From Desulfarculales bacterium UBA702 (GTDB taxonomy: Bacteria > Desulfobacterota > Syntrophobacteria > Syntrophobacterales > Syntrophobacteraceae): a stretch of DNA of 64,000 nucleotides. Positions 7,869-17,729 of the stretch are shown here, one piece after another. Every line of letters begins with the position of its first letter. The first letter of the stretch is position 1. A program made the translations under genes and the position numbers. The stretch is from contig DBMI01000059.1 in the NCBI GenBank assembly GCA_002298165.1, positions 57,524 through 121,523 on the forward strand, given 5' to 3'. The notes under the pieces were generated by a model. It was not told where the DNA came from and ran no database searches. It saw nothing but the letters and a program-made list of their open reading frames with translations.

Positions 7869-10748
7869 TTAACCTGGAAATGCGGCTCCCAGAAAAGCTT
7901 CCTGTTCGTGTTTGTGGGACGTGAGATAGCCCGATGCCGGGCTTGCGGCGGCCGATCTGCCGATGTAGCCGGGCTCCGTCCCGGAAACCGATTGCAGCAG
8001 CGGGCGCATGAAACACCATGCCCCCATATTTTCCGGCTCTTCCTGGACCCAGAAAACCTGCTTTGCCGAGGGATACATCGAAAGCGTTTCCCGGATTTTT
8101 TCGACCGGCTCAGGGTAGAATTGCTCGACCCGCACTATTGCCGTATCGTTGTTTTTTGCCGAAATCCGCTTTTCCACCAGGTCGTAGTAAACCTTGCCAC
8201 TGCAGAAGAAGAGCCTCGAAGCGTTCCGGAAATCTTCCGAGTCCGGGATTATCTCTCGATAATGACCTGATGCCAACTCCGAGGTCTTTGATACGGCGCC
8301 CGGATGTCTCAGCAGGCTTTTGGGGGTAAATACGATCAGCGGTTTTCGGAAATCACGCCTCATTTGCCTTCGCAGCAGGTGGAAATACTGGGATGGAGTG
8401 CTCGGGTAGCACACCTCCATATTTTCCTCGGCGCACAACTGAAGATAGCGTTCGACTCTGGCGCTGGAATGCTCCGGCCCCTGGCCCTCGAACCCGTGGG
8501 GCAGCAGCACCGTCAGGCCGCTGAGTCTTTGCCATTTGAACTCGGCACTGGCGATGAACTGATCGAAAATCGCCTGGGCATTGTTTGCGAAATCTCCGAA
8601 CTGGGCCTCCCACAATGTAAGAGTATGCGGTGTAACCAGCGAGTACCCATATTCAAACCCGAGAACCGCGTTTTCGGAGAGCATGCTGTCATAAACCATA
8701 TACCGGGCCTGTCCGGGCGAGAGGTGGTTAAGTGGAACGTAATGTTCGCCGGTCTTTGTGTCTGTCAATACGCTGTGCCTCTGGCTGAATGTGCCACGGC
8801 TGCTGTCCTGCCCGCTTAATCGCACGGGGGTGCCCTCGACAAGGAGAGTGGCAAAAGCCAGTGATTCCGCCGTTGCCCAGTCTATCCCCTCTCCCTGCTC
8901 GACGGTCTCGACACGCCTGTTGAGAATGCGCTCCAACCTCGGATGGACTGAGAACGATTCGGGGAATTTATTCAGCCGCCGGGCGAGTTCTACCAGCTCT
9001 CCCGAATCGACCCCTGTACTTACGGGATCAAATGAATACCTTCCGCCGACGCCCTCCCACACCTCGAAAAAGAGGTCCTCCGGCATCCTGCAAGTCTTGT
9101 CGTGCGCGGCTTGGAAAGCGAGTTCCAGGCACTCCCGCACACCGCCGGCAATCCGGTTGAGTTCGTCATCGTCAATGAGGCCTGATTTCTTCGCGACATC
9201 GGAATAGATCGCGTAGAGAGACGGTCGGTTCTTTATGCGATCGTACATATCCGGTTGGGTGTAGTAAGGCTCGTCGCCTTCATTATGCCCATAGCGGCGG
9301 TAGCATACCACGTCAACCACCACGTCCTTTTTGAATTCTTTCCTATAATCGAAGGCGAGTTTTATTACATGGACGGCTGCCTCAGGGTCTTCACCGTGGA
9401 TGTGGAAAATTGGGACCATGAGCATCTTGGCGATATCTGTTGCGTAACGTGTGGAGCGAGCGTGCTCCGGGAGGGTCGTAAATCCTATCTGGTTATTGAT
9501 GATGATGTGAACCGTCCCCCCGGTGCCGTACCCTTCGAGTTGGGAAAGGTTTAGCGTCTCAGCTACTATTCCCTGGCCGGCGAACGCGGCATCGCCGTGT
9601 ATTAAAACCGGCAGTACGGATGACTGATCAATGATGACGGAGCACATATCGGAATTCCGAACCCTTTCCTCCGTCTCATGTCCTCCATTCCCCTTTTTCC
9701 GTCCTCCGTCATCTGTCATCCGTGCGTAAGCAATTCCCTCGACTACCGGGTCCACGGCTTCGAGGTGGCTCGGATTATTGGCGAGGTAGACACGCAGGCG
9801 GCCATGGTCTAAATTGAGGTCGGCCATATAACCCCTGTGGTACTTTACATCACCAGCCCCGTAAATCGACTGCGGGTCATAGTGCTCCTCGAACTCGCAA
9901 AAGATCCATTCGTACGGTTTATTCAGGACGTTTACCTGGATGTTGAGCCTCCCGCGGTGAGCTAGACCCATCTCGACCTCGCGGCAGCCTTCCATTCGGG
10001 CATGGCGTAAAAGGGCATCAAGGAGCGGTACAATTACTTCAGCACCCTCGATCGAGAAGCGCTTCTGCCCGAGGTAGCGCGTATGCAGGAACTGTTCGAA
10101 AAGATTTGCCTGGCAAAGCTTTCGAAGTATCTGCAGCTTTTCTTCGGCTGAAATGGATGGGTGATTTCTGGTCGGCTCCATTCGTTCCTGAAGCCACAGG
10201 CGTTCATGGGGATCCTGGAGGTGCATGTATTCCACACCGATGGAACGGCAGTAGGTTTCGCGAAGGGCCGATACAATATCTTTTAGCGGAGCCTCACCCT
10301 TAAAAAGGGTTGGCGGACTGAAGAACCGGCGACCAAGATCGTCTTCGAAAAGGCCGAACGCCTCAAGGTCGAGCAGCGGGTGACTCCTGGGGCAACTCGA
10401 CAGGGGATCAACACATGAGAGCAGGTGACCGAGATCGCGGTAGCGCTGGATCAATTCCTGGACCCCGCACTGCCTGACCAGCTCTTCCCGGTCGCAAAAC
10501 CCCACAGCCGCCCGGCCGTCCGGACGGGCCAGTTCGAAACCCTCGAAAAAAAGCCGCCACTCGCTCCCGACACTCATCGGGTCCGATTTCCACAGCTTGT
10601 ACTGCGAATCGATTAATTCCGCGTTAAGGCTCAGGGAAAGATTCATCTCCAAAGGAAATCCCACGAAGGTTTTTATCGTATGCTGGTAACTGCGCGAAAC
10701 CCGACGGTGATCATGGACCGCACGGCCTGGTATCATGTGCGCTCGCAT
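7869..10748 (-). CDS. sucA: 2-oxoglutarate dehydrogenase E1 (thiamine diphosphate-dependent)
   Basis: E1 decarboxylates 2-oxoglutarate and succinylates the lipoyl arm of SucB. E1-type similarity begins at about residue 35 (MNLSLSLNAELIDSQYKLWK), so ATG at 10646 is a likely true start. No candidate has a well-spaced Shine-Dalgarno: GGAG sits directly against that ATG, and none precedes 10748. Key motifs are MGLAHRGRLN, IHGDAAFAGQGIVAETLNLS, GYGTGGTVHIIINNQIGF and the thiamine diphosphate GHNEGDEP segment. The C-terminal domain has LPHGFEGQGPEHSSARVERY, also diagnostic. An odd insertion of about 25 residues, rich in Gly, Lys, Arg and Glu, separates EGIAYAR from VLPVLIHGDAAF. Operon order is sucA-sucB-lpdA, with a 145-base gap before sucB. 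Confidence 0.95.
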   Translation of the reverse strand: MRAHMIPGRAVHDHRRVSRSYQHTIKTFVGFPLEMNLSLSLNAELIDSQYKLWKSDPMSVGSEWRLFFEGFELARPDGRAAVGFCDREELVRQCGVQELIQRYRDLGHLLSCVDPLSSCPRSHPLLDLEAFGLFEDDLGRRFFSPPTLFKGEAPLKDIVSALRETYCRSIGVEYMHLQDPHERLWLQERMEPTRNHPSISAEEKLQILRKLCQANLFEQFLHTRYLGQKRFSIEGAEVIVPLLDALLRHARMEGCREVEMGLAHRGRLNIQVNVLNKPYEWIFCEFEEHYDPQSIYGAGDVKYHRGYMADLNLDHGRLRVYLANNPSHLEAVDPVVEGIAYARMTDDGGRKKGNGGHETEERVRNSDMCSVIIDQSSVLPVLIHGDAAFAGQGIVAETLNLSQLEGYGTGGTVHIIINNQIGFTTLPEHARSTRYATDIAKMLMVPIFHIHGEDPEAAVHVIKLAFDYRKEFKKDVVVDVVCYRRYGHNEGDEPYYTQPDMYDRIKNRPSLYAIYSDVAKKSGLIDDDELNRIAGGVRECLELAFQAAHDKTCRMPEDLFFEVWEGVGGRYSFDPVSTGVDSGELVELARRLNKFPESFSVHPRLERILNRRVETVEQGEGIDWATAESLAFATLLVEGTPVRLSGQDSSRGTFSQRHSVLTDTKTGEHYVPLNHLSPGQARYMVYDSMLSENAVLGFEYGYSLVTPHTLTLWEAQFGDFANNAQAIFDQFIASAEFKWQRLSGLTVLLPHGFEGQGPEHSSARVERYLQLCAEENMEVCYPSTPSQYFHLLRRQMRRDFRKPLIVFTPKSLLRHPGAVSKTSELASGHYREIIPDSEDFRNASRLFFCSGKVYYDLVEKRISAKNNDTAIVRVEQFYPEPVEKIRETLSMYPSAKQVFWVQEEPENMGAWCFMRPLLQSVSGTEPGYIGRSAAASPASGYLTSHKHEQEAFLGAAFPG
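9655..9725 (-). repeat. Low-complexity GACGGAGGACGG-type insertion inside sucA
   Basis: On the coding strand the stretch reads as repeats of GATGACAGATGACGG, GGAGGACGG and GAGGACATGAGACGG. It encodes TDDGGRKKGNGGHETEERV in frame. Close family members normally pass directly from the EGIA helix to the LPVLIHGDAAF strand, so this segment looks inserted without breaking the frame. Confidence 0.55.
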
Positions 10749-10891
10749 CGATGCGGAAACGGGTCTGTTTCTTGTTTAGCGAAATTCAATTTCTAGAGAT
10801 AGCTATGATGGAAATGATGTCAAGGGATACCCTGCGCCCATTCCAAAGCCAAAGGTCATCGAGACCTCGGGGAGAAAGCGGTGATGGTGGT

Positions 10892-10912
10892 GGGCAAAAG
10901 ATTTTTTGCCCC
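10892..10912. repeat. GGGGCAAAA palindrome, copy 1
   Basis: GGGCAAAAGA followed by TTTTTTGCCCC forms a near-perfect fold-back. It is the same unit as the copies at 10976, 49603, 58200 and 60218. Confidence 0.8.
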
Positions 10913-10975
10913 GACAGTGGTGGTGGTCATGTCCTCGGTAGGGGCCACGATGCGAAAACCCATTGTTGCACTATA

Positions 10976-10996
10976 GGGCAAAAGATTTTTTGCCCC
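10976..10996. repeat. GGGGCAAAA palindrome, copy 2
   Basis: This unit matches copy 1. Its left flank (GGGGCCACGATGCGAAAACC then CATTGTTGCA) also matches the flank of the copy at 49603, so the repeated unit is about 58 bases long rather than just the palindrome. Confidence 0.8.
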
Positions 10997-11142
10997 CAAA
11001 GTCTGTTACCCTGATGCAATTCATATCCTCATGGCTTTTAACTAAAGGAGCAATTGCGAGGGTGGCAAACCTTTCTTTTGACGAGGCCGGATTCCGTTGA
11101 AGAAAATGGAAGGGAGTATAGTTGAAGCACGAAACTCGGGCT

Positions 11143-11520
11143 TTAGCGGGGATCATCGGGTATGGTGAAATGTTCGATAAAATCCTGCAACACCGTTTTT
11201 TGCCTAACATTCAGATTTTCGAACTCCACTCCACAACGCCTGGTGGTGAGATTATCCACTGATCCTTCGGGGATTTCTTTACTATAGATGATCTTACAAT
11301 CCACTCTGCCGACGTGAATGAAACAACCGTTGCTGCCGAAGACCTTGATTTCAGCAAAATTATGATCCTCATCTCCGATCGCGAGATATCGGACGCAAAG
11401 TCCTCCCATGCTGACATCAATAATGTTCCCAACACTGACGAGATTGCCGGACCTGAGAAAAGCTGCGAACCCGCCCTTTTTTCCCGGGAATCTCCTGTGT
11501 TTTCTTCTCTCTTCGGGCAT
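11143..11520 (-). CDS. PilZ-domain protein
   Basis: The 125-residue protein is a single PilZ domain. The basic RRKHRRFPGKKGG opens it at residues 5-17, and DVSMGGLCVRY near residue 35 gives the D-x-S-x-x-G turn. Together these residues normally grip cyclic di-GMP. Nothing beyond the barrel is present, so it would act as a stand-alone adaptor. It is divergent from the cyclic-nucleotide/PilZ gene at 11949, with about 430 bases between them, and may share control with it. Its target is unknown. Confidence 0.78.
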   Translation of the reverse strand: MPEERRKHRRFPGKKGGFAAFLRSGNLVSVGNIIDVSMGGLCVRYLAIGDEDHNFAEIKVFGSNGCFIHVGRVDCKIIYSKEIPEGSVDNLTTRRCGVEFENLNVRQKTVLQDFIEHFTIPDDPR

Positions 11521-11948
11521 TTCTGAATCCCATTCGCGAAAGATTGATTCCGAAAAATCAAATCACAGCCAGCCAAAATTTGCCGTGGCGGGTGTCTCAC
11601 CCGTCCAATCCGTCCACTCGTATTGAGAATGTCTGACACTTTTCTGTGAGGCTAATATCTATGTTTATTTACTACAAAGTAAGGGGGATTTTGGGGGGTA
11701 CAAATTAGGTATGGTGAATAACTATTAATCCCGTAATCTTAAGGAAGACAAGATAATAGGCATTCGCCCCCTGGTTTTCGAAAATATCCCGGAGCCAATT
11801 GCGATAAGGTTAAAGCTCTCGCGTGAAAAGCCGATTTTTAATGGTGGGTTGTTTGCATTGGGGGTCACTTTCATAAAGGCCGTAATGCTGCATCCTTTGG
11901 TTTATATTGATTTTGGCCTGGCCCGCGGCCCGCGGCACCGGAGGAGCG
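11521..11948. other. Divergent promoter region between two PilZ genes
   Basis: The stretch separates the minus-strand PilZ gene from the plus-strand cyclic-nucleotide/PilZ gene. It is AT-rich around 11640-11760 and must hold both promoters. I see no gene, RNA or clear operator in it. Confidence 0.4.
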
Positions 11949-12983
11949 ATGGATAGCATCAGCGTTATTGAGCAGGAAGAGCTTATCAGAAAATACGTCG
12001 AGGAGGATAACAAGGCGGCGGCTGTCAGGCTGATCTACGAGCTTGTTGTCGCCTGCGCCAAGGAAAAAAATTTTAAGTCCGCCGAGTCCCTCCGGGACCG
12101 CATCTTCGAAATCGATCCCATGGCGCTCGATGAGATAATTCACTCGGGCGAGGTCATCGAGCAGGAAAAGCGCGAGCTAATAAATAAAGATCATCGGGAA
12201 ACCTGGGCGGAACTCTACCAGGGTTTGACGGTGGAAGAAGCAAACGAGCTCTATTTTTCACTAAAAACAGAGACCTACCCTGCCGACACAACGGTCTACT
12301 CTCAGGGCGAGCACAAACCCCGCCTTTTTCTGGTAAATCGCGGCCGACTCAAGGTATTCTACACTCAAAATAACCGCGAAGTACTCCTCCGGATGCTAGA
12401 CAAAGGGCAAATTGCCGGCGATGATACTTTTTTTTCGAGTACGCTTTGCACGACTTCCATGGTGGCCCTTTCGAGCACCGAACTCAGCTATCTCGACGCC
12501 GATGTCCTGAAGCGCTGGAAGAGCGTTTCCCCGGTCCTGGAATCGAAGGTACAGGATTTCGCCTCCAGGTCGAAAGGCATCAAGGACCTGATACGGGAAA
12601 GGGAATTGGATCGCCGGTGCTACAAGCGTATCCATGTTTTCGGGCGAGGCGAGGCGCAGCTCATGTCGGGTACCGGGACCCCGATCGGAAAGCCGTTCAA
12701 GGTTGATGTGGTTGATCTGTCGCAGGGCGGGGCGGGTTTCATGGTGAGGATCACTAAAAAGGAAACAGCAAGCCTTCTGCTTGGCCAAAAAATGAATTTA
12801 AGCTACACCCATCCACAGGCCGGCCCCGCAAAGGCAATAGGGCGGAGCGGTACGATTGTGGCCGTGCGTTTCCACCCTTTGGAAGACTGCTCGATTAGTA
12901 TCAAATTCAACGAATTGCTCGATCCAAGATTGATCGATGAACTGGGATGCTACAAACCGCCCCCGGAGCTTGATTTTTGTTAG
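11949..12983 (+). CDS. Cyclic-nucleotide-binding domain fused to PilZ domain
   Basis: ATG at 11949 has GGAGGAG five bases upstream. The 344-residue product opens with a helical section (1-75, IEQEELIRKYVEEDNKAAAV), which may be a dimerisation or tetratricopeptide-like region. It continues with a cNMP-binding barrel (about 85-200: YPADTTVYSQGEHKPRLFLV, GRLKVFYTQNNREVLLRML). It ends with a PilZ domain (about 217-340: RRCYKRIHVFGRGEAQL, DLSQGGAGFMV). The barrel lacks an obvious phosphate-binding RxA motif, so it may not bind cAMP. The fusion would join two second-messenger inputs in one cytoplasmic protein. It faces purA tail to tail with only 12 bases between them. Confidence 0.8.
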   Translation: MDSISVIEQEELIRKYVEEDNKAAAVRLIYELVVACAKEKNFKSAESLRDRIFEIDPMALDEIIHSGEVIEQEKRELINKDHRETWAELYQGLTVEEANELYFSLKTETYPADTTVYSQGEHKPRLFLVNRGRLKVFYTQNNREVLLRMLDKGQIAGDDTFFSSTLCTTSMVALSSTELSYLDADVLKRWKSVSPVLESKVQDFASRSKGIKDLIRERELDRRCYKRIHVFGRGEAQLMSGTGTPIGKPFKVDVVDLSQGGAGFMVRITKKETASLLLGQKMNLSYTHPQAGPAKAIGRSGTIVAVRFHPLEDCSISIKFNELLDPRLIDELGCYKPPPELDFC

Positions 12984-12995
12984 GCAAAGCGGAAT

Positions 12996-14405
<1,410 letters not shown>

Positions 14406-14580
14406 TCAGATCGCCGGAGAAAGGCAATATGGCTTTGCACCACGTCAGCAGGGCGACTAATTGCTTATCTATCGTGCTTTATCTTGAGCATTACCAACGC
14501 CTGGCGCCTCCTCCGCACTAACAACCCTGCCCCGAAATCCTAAACCGGCAGCGAGCTTCGAGCGCCATCGCCATCAATGA

Positions 14581-15291
14581 TTACAATTCCCCAAAAAAAG
14601 GGCGCAGAATGAAATATATGCCCAGCAAACCTATTCCCACTCCCGCACATCTTCTGAACCAAAGCCCCCCTTCATAAAAGGAACTGCTCTCCAACAGCAC
14701 CTTCACTTTCGCCATGGAGCTGCCTGCTAAGGCTATGGGAATGCAGTGCCCAATTCCGAATAGGACAATGAGAGTTATTCCTGTCACTATTTTCTGCTGG
14801 ATCGTAATGATTGCAAGTATCGGTGCGATGAAACCAAATGTGCAAGACCCTGAAAGAACCCCGTAGGCCAGACCCAGAACGAAAGCCCCGGTTAATCCTT
14901 TAATTTTGATTCGTCCAAGGAGCCCACTGGAAATAGAGCACCATGAAACACCAAACATATCCAGGGCGACCCAGATAAGAATCGCGCCCACCAAAATAGT
15001 CCAGTAAGGACCAATTTCACCAAGCATCCGGCCAAGAAGGGAACAGGCAATCCCCACTACCGCTATGGTTATAAACAGACCAACAGTGAAGGTTGCCGCA
15101 TAGCAGGCGGCCTGTTTGGCATCAGGTGCTTTATCCTGGCCTGCCACATAGGAAATCATGAGAGGAATCGAGGCCATGTGGCATGGGCTTAGCGCCACGC
15201 TGATCATTCCCCACAAGAAACATCCCAGGCCGGCAATCCATGTCTCGGTCATCATCCATTCGTTAACCGTCAACAGAATTTGATCCAACAT
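14581..15291 (-). CDS. CcdA/DsbD-type transmembrane electron-transfer protein
   Basis: The 236-residue protein has about six hydrophobic helices and belongs to the cytochrome c biogenesis transmembrane (CcdA/DsbD beta-domain) family. Cys37 in LSPCHMASIP and Cys150 in LSGSCTFGFIAP occupy the places of the two redox Cys that relay electrons from cytoplasmic thioredoxin to the outside of the membrane. It is the last gene of an ArsR-controlled operon and starts 9 bases after the exported thioredoxin stop. That makes it the obvious reductant channel for that protein. A cytochrome c role is less likely because no haem ligation genes are nearby. Confidence 0.85.
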   Translation of the reverse strand: MLDQILLTVNEWMMTETWIAGLGCFLWGMISVALSPCHMASIPLMISYVAGQDKAPDAKQAACYAATFTVGLFITIAVVGIACSLLGRMLGEIGPYWTILVGAILIWVALDMFGVSWCSISSGLLGRIKIKGLTGAFVLGLAYGVLSGSCTFGFIAPILAIITIQQKIVTGITLIVLFGIGHCIPIALAGSSMAKVKVLLESSSFYEGGLWFRRCAGVGIGLLGIYFILRPFFGEL

Positions 15292-15300
15292 GCCCCCTTG

Positions 15301-15717
15301 CTAACGGTCGAAATTCTTCACTTCTTTTGAGTCTTCTGCTTTTACGCCCAACTGTTCCAATTGGGCTACAATAGCGTCTTTGCTGAGAAAGCCTTCGTGG
15401 CGATAAACCTCTTTCCCGCTCTTATCATAGAATATCTGAGTCGGCATCGAACGGATTGCAAACCTTTGCCCCTGTTCCCGGTTTTCCCAGACATCTATGA
15501 AGATTATTGCGGCTCGTCCATGATACTCCTTTTCGAGCGATTCGATAATTGGGGCCATCATCTTGCAGGGGATGCATTTTTTTGCTCCGAAATCCAACAT
15601 CGTCACCATGTCTTTGGCCGGAAGCTCCGGAATGGCTGAAGACTGGGCCACGGAAAGGGAAAGACCGAAGCCTGAAGCGAGTATGGCCAATCCAATAATA
15701 AAACCTGCTCTTTTCAA
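15301..15717 (-). CDS. Exported thioredoxin-fold protein
   Basis: A TTG start at 15717 has AGGAG seven bases upstream and puts a typical signal peptide first (LKRAGFIIGLAILASGFGLS). The ATG at 15765 would overlap the previous gene and put 16 polar residues before it, so TTG is preferred. Mature residues form a thioredoxin fold with the redox pair in KKCIPCK (Cys48 and Cys51 of 138), then a cis-Pro SMPTQIFY. It should work in the periplasm and be kept reduced by the CcdA-like protein encoded next. The IPC spacing differs from the classical GPC, so its redox potential may differ. Confidence 0.85.
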   Translation of the reverse strand: MKRAGFIIGLAILASGFGLSLSVAQSSAIPELPAKDMVTMLDFGAKKCIPCKMMAPIIESLEKEYHGRAAIIFIDVWENREQGQRFAIRSMPTQIFYDKSGKEVYRHEGFLSKDAIVAQLEQLGVKAEDSKEVKNFDR

Positions 15718-15749
15718 TGCAAAACTCCTCTGGCTGTACTTTTGACAGC

Positions 15750-15983
15750 CTATCTCCCCAGCCACTTTTTGATTTCGGCTTTTGCCGGGACTTTCCCCAC
15801 TGCCACTACCTTGCCATCAACCATAACAGCCGGTGTGCTGAAGACACCTTGTTTTGCGATCTCTGCTATGTCGGTTACATATTCGACAGTGGCATTGGAG
15901 CCGGTTTCCTCGACCACCTCTTTAACCAGTTTTTCTGTCTCATGGCACTTCTTGCATCCCGGACCGAGTACTTTGATGATCAT
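15750..15983 (-). CDS. Small thioredoxin-like protein (redox-active disulfide protein 2 type)
   Basis: The 77-residue protein is a minimal thioredoxin fold. It opens MIIKVLGPGCKKCHETEK, with the redox pair Cys10 and Cys13, and has FSTPAVMVDGKVV, where the Pro after Thr is the cis-Pro of the fold. It lacks a signal peptide and should be cytoplasmic. This family (TIGR00412, often called TDP2) is repeatedly encoded beside DUF318 permeases and ArsR regulators, as here. It may pass electrons to the permease or to its cargo; that is inference. Confidence 0.88.
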   Translation of the reverse strand: MIIKVLGPGCKKCHETEKLVKEVVEETGSNATVEYVTDIAEIAKQGVFSTPAVMVDGKVVAVGKVPAKAEIKKWLGR

Positions 15984-16020
15984 CTTCTACTCCTGTAAGG
16001 CAAATGGACCATCTTTCAGC

Positions 16021-17127
16021 CTATATGATCATGTTGAAAAAATAGCCGACTATAAGAATTCCAATGCCAACGACGCCAAAGAATGTCGCAATGAGTGTGG
16101 GCTTAAGCACTTTGCGAAGGATAACGGCCTCCGGGAGTGAGAGGGCTATCACCGACATCATGAAAGCAAGCACGGTCCCCAGGGCAGCCCCTTTTTCGAG
16201 CAGGGCCTGAACGATAGGAATTATCCCGGCCGCATTGGAGTACATAGGGATTCCGATCAGGACCGACACCGGAACCGCCCACCAGGAGTTCTTGCCCATT
16301 ATGGAGGCCATAAATCCTTCCGGCACATAACCGTGGATAGCAGCGCCGATGCCTATCCCCAGGATGACGTATTTCCAGACCTTTCCGACAATATCCCGCA
16401 CGGCATCCAACCCGTAATGGATACGGTCGCTCCAGCTCTTTTCAGGCTCATCATAGTCAATCTCTGCTGCTCGGATCTCGTGGACCCAGTCTTCGAGGTA
16501 GCCCTCCATCCGCAATCTACCGATGATCCAGCCCGCAACCATGGCGATAAGCAGCCCGGTAGAAAGATAAATGACGGCGACTTTCCACCCGAAAAGTCCA
16601 TAAAGGAGCACAAGAGCAATTTCATTAACCATCGGTGCAGAGATAAGGAAGGAGAAGGTAACCCCAAGCGGAACTCCCACCGAGACAAATCCTAAAAAAA
16701 GAGGCACTGCCGAGCAAGAGCAGAAGGGAGTCACTGTCCCAAGGAGTGCTGCCAGCACATTACCGACCCATTCTCGTTTTCCCATCAAAATCTTCCGCGT
16801 GCGCTCCGGCGTGAAGAAAGAGCGAACAATTCCGATAAGGAATACGACTAGAGTAAGGAGAAGCAGGACTTTGGGCGTGTCATAGAGAAAGAAAGCAACC
16901 GACCCGCCAAGATGCGAACCTTTGGAAAAGCCGAAGATCTCGAATGTGGTATAGTGGGCGAACCACTCAAGTTGGGTGTAGACCAGTACCCAAACAGCAA
17001 AGGCAACAGTCCCCAGCCCAATCTGCTTCGCCGAAAAAAACCTGCTCTCCGGGACCGCCACCGGAATATCCTTGAATGTACCACAGCATGAAGACTCCTG
17101 AACCGTTTTCAACTGGATAGGCTCCAC
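16021..17127 (-). CDS. DUF318/ArsP-type membrane permease
   Basis: A GTG at 17127, preceded by GGGAGGAGG, gives 368 residues and avoids overlap with the arsR frame; the longer upstream reading has no such signal. The protein has about eight membrane spans and carries the family signature TPFCSCSAVPLFLGF, with Cys inside a membrane loop, plus GIPMYSNAAGIIP in the second half. An additional Cys pair (ESSCCGTF) lies near the N-terminus. ArsP members export trivalent organoarsenicals, but many DUF318 proteins have unknown cargo. Control by ArsR and three thiol-redox genes downstream suggest a soft-metal or metalloid thiol substrate. Confidence 0.85.
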   Translation of the reverse strand: MEPIQLKTVQESSCCGTFKDIPVAVPESRFFSAKQIGLGTVAFAVWVLVYTQLEWFAHYTTFEIFGFSKGSHLGGSVAFFLYDTPKVLLLLTLVVFLIGIVRSFFTPERTRKILMGKREWVGNVLAALLGTVTPFCSCSAVPLFLGFVSVGVPLGVTFSFLISAPMVNEIALVLLYGLFGWKVAVIYLSTGLLIAMVAGWIIGRLRMEGYLEDWVHEIRAAEIDYDEPEKSWSDRIHYGLDAVRDIVGKVWKYVILGIGIGAAIHGYVPEGFMASIMGKNSWWAVPVSVLIGIPMYSNAAGIIPIVQALLEKGAALGTVLAFMMSVIALSLPEAVILRKVLKPTLIATFFGVVGIGILIVGYFFNMII

Positions 17128-17236
17128 ATTCCTCCTCCCGCAATGGAATTTCAGAACAGCCCAGAGTTGTGCGTCGAGATCTAAAAATGCATTGGCTATT
17201 TGGCCCAATAGAAAACTACCGGACCAAAAAAATTTT

Positions 17237-17578
17237 CTATCTAGAGGGAGACATTTTAGCTTGGCCAAGCGCCTTGATCTGTTCTTCCAATCTTTCAGTA
17301 ACGAAATTCCCGACGCATCCGAGGAAGCCGGCGACACATTTCATGCGCAGAGAGTAGTAAATGTTTGTGCCCCTTCGCTCATCCTGTAAGATTCCAGCTT
17401 CCTTCAATATGTTTAAATGCTTGGATACCGTTGAGATATCAGATCCAACCATCTTCCGCAGTTCGCAAACGCACAGTTCACCATCCAAAAGACCTTCGAC
17501 CATTTTGAGTCTGCTCGGATGTCCGAGGGCCTTAAATATTTTGGCTTGCACTTCGAGGAAATAATCTTTTCCGGCCAT
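17237..17578 (-). CDS. ArsR/SmtB-family transcriptional repressor
   Basis: The 113-residue protein is a winged-helix repressor. DGELCVCELRK (Cys36 and Cys38) supplies the ELCVC metal-binding box at the recognition region, and GSDISTVSKHLNILKEAGIL forms the DNA-reading helix. Further Cys at about 91 and 99 (KCVAGFLGCV) may complete the inducer site. ArsR-type proteins with this box sense As(III), Sb(III) or soft metals and leave DNA on binding. A perfect inverted repeat lies 12 bases upstream of the start, so the gene is probably autoregulated with the permease, TDP2, thioredoxin and CcdA genes that follow. Confidence 0.92.
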   Translation of the reverse strand: MAGKDYFLEVQAKIFKALGHPSRLKMVEGLLDGELCVCELRKMVGSDISTVSKHLNILKEAGILQDERRGTNIYYSLRMKCVAGFLGCVGNFVTERLEEQIKALGQAKMSPSR

Positions 17579-17589
17579 ATATTTTCCTT

Positions 17590-17607
17590 TTTGGCATAAT
17601 AGCCAAA
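17590..17607. promoter_or_regulatory. Probable ArsR operator
   Basis: TTTGGC-ATAATA-GCCAAA is a perfect 6-bp inverted repeat around a 6-base AT spacer, 12 bases before the arsR start codon. Its position and AT-rich centre fit an operator overlapping the promoter of the arsR operon. Confidence 0.7.
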
Positions 17608-17729
17608 TCTAGCAGCGCTTGTCAAGCCAAGTTGAACTGAGCTTATCCACTGTACAGAATACTGGATGCTCCTCTCGTTTGTGTAAACGCACAATGATTA
17701 TTTTTTAGAAAAAGGAAAGTGAGATCGCC

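Larger units (their letters stand above)
10749..11142. other. Leader region of sucA with two copies of the GGGCAAAA palindrome
   Basis: There is no convincing gene here. The region holds upstream DNA of the sucA operon and two palindromes of the dispersed GGGGCAAAA family, listed separately. The remainder shows no recognised RNA or protein-coding signal. Confidence 0.5.

Noticed and set aside
17128..17337. 70-residue N-terminal extension of the permease overlapping arsR
   Set aside because: The GTG at 17127 has a strong ribosome-binding site and the extension would run inside the arsR coding region.
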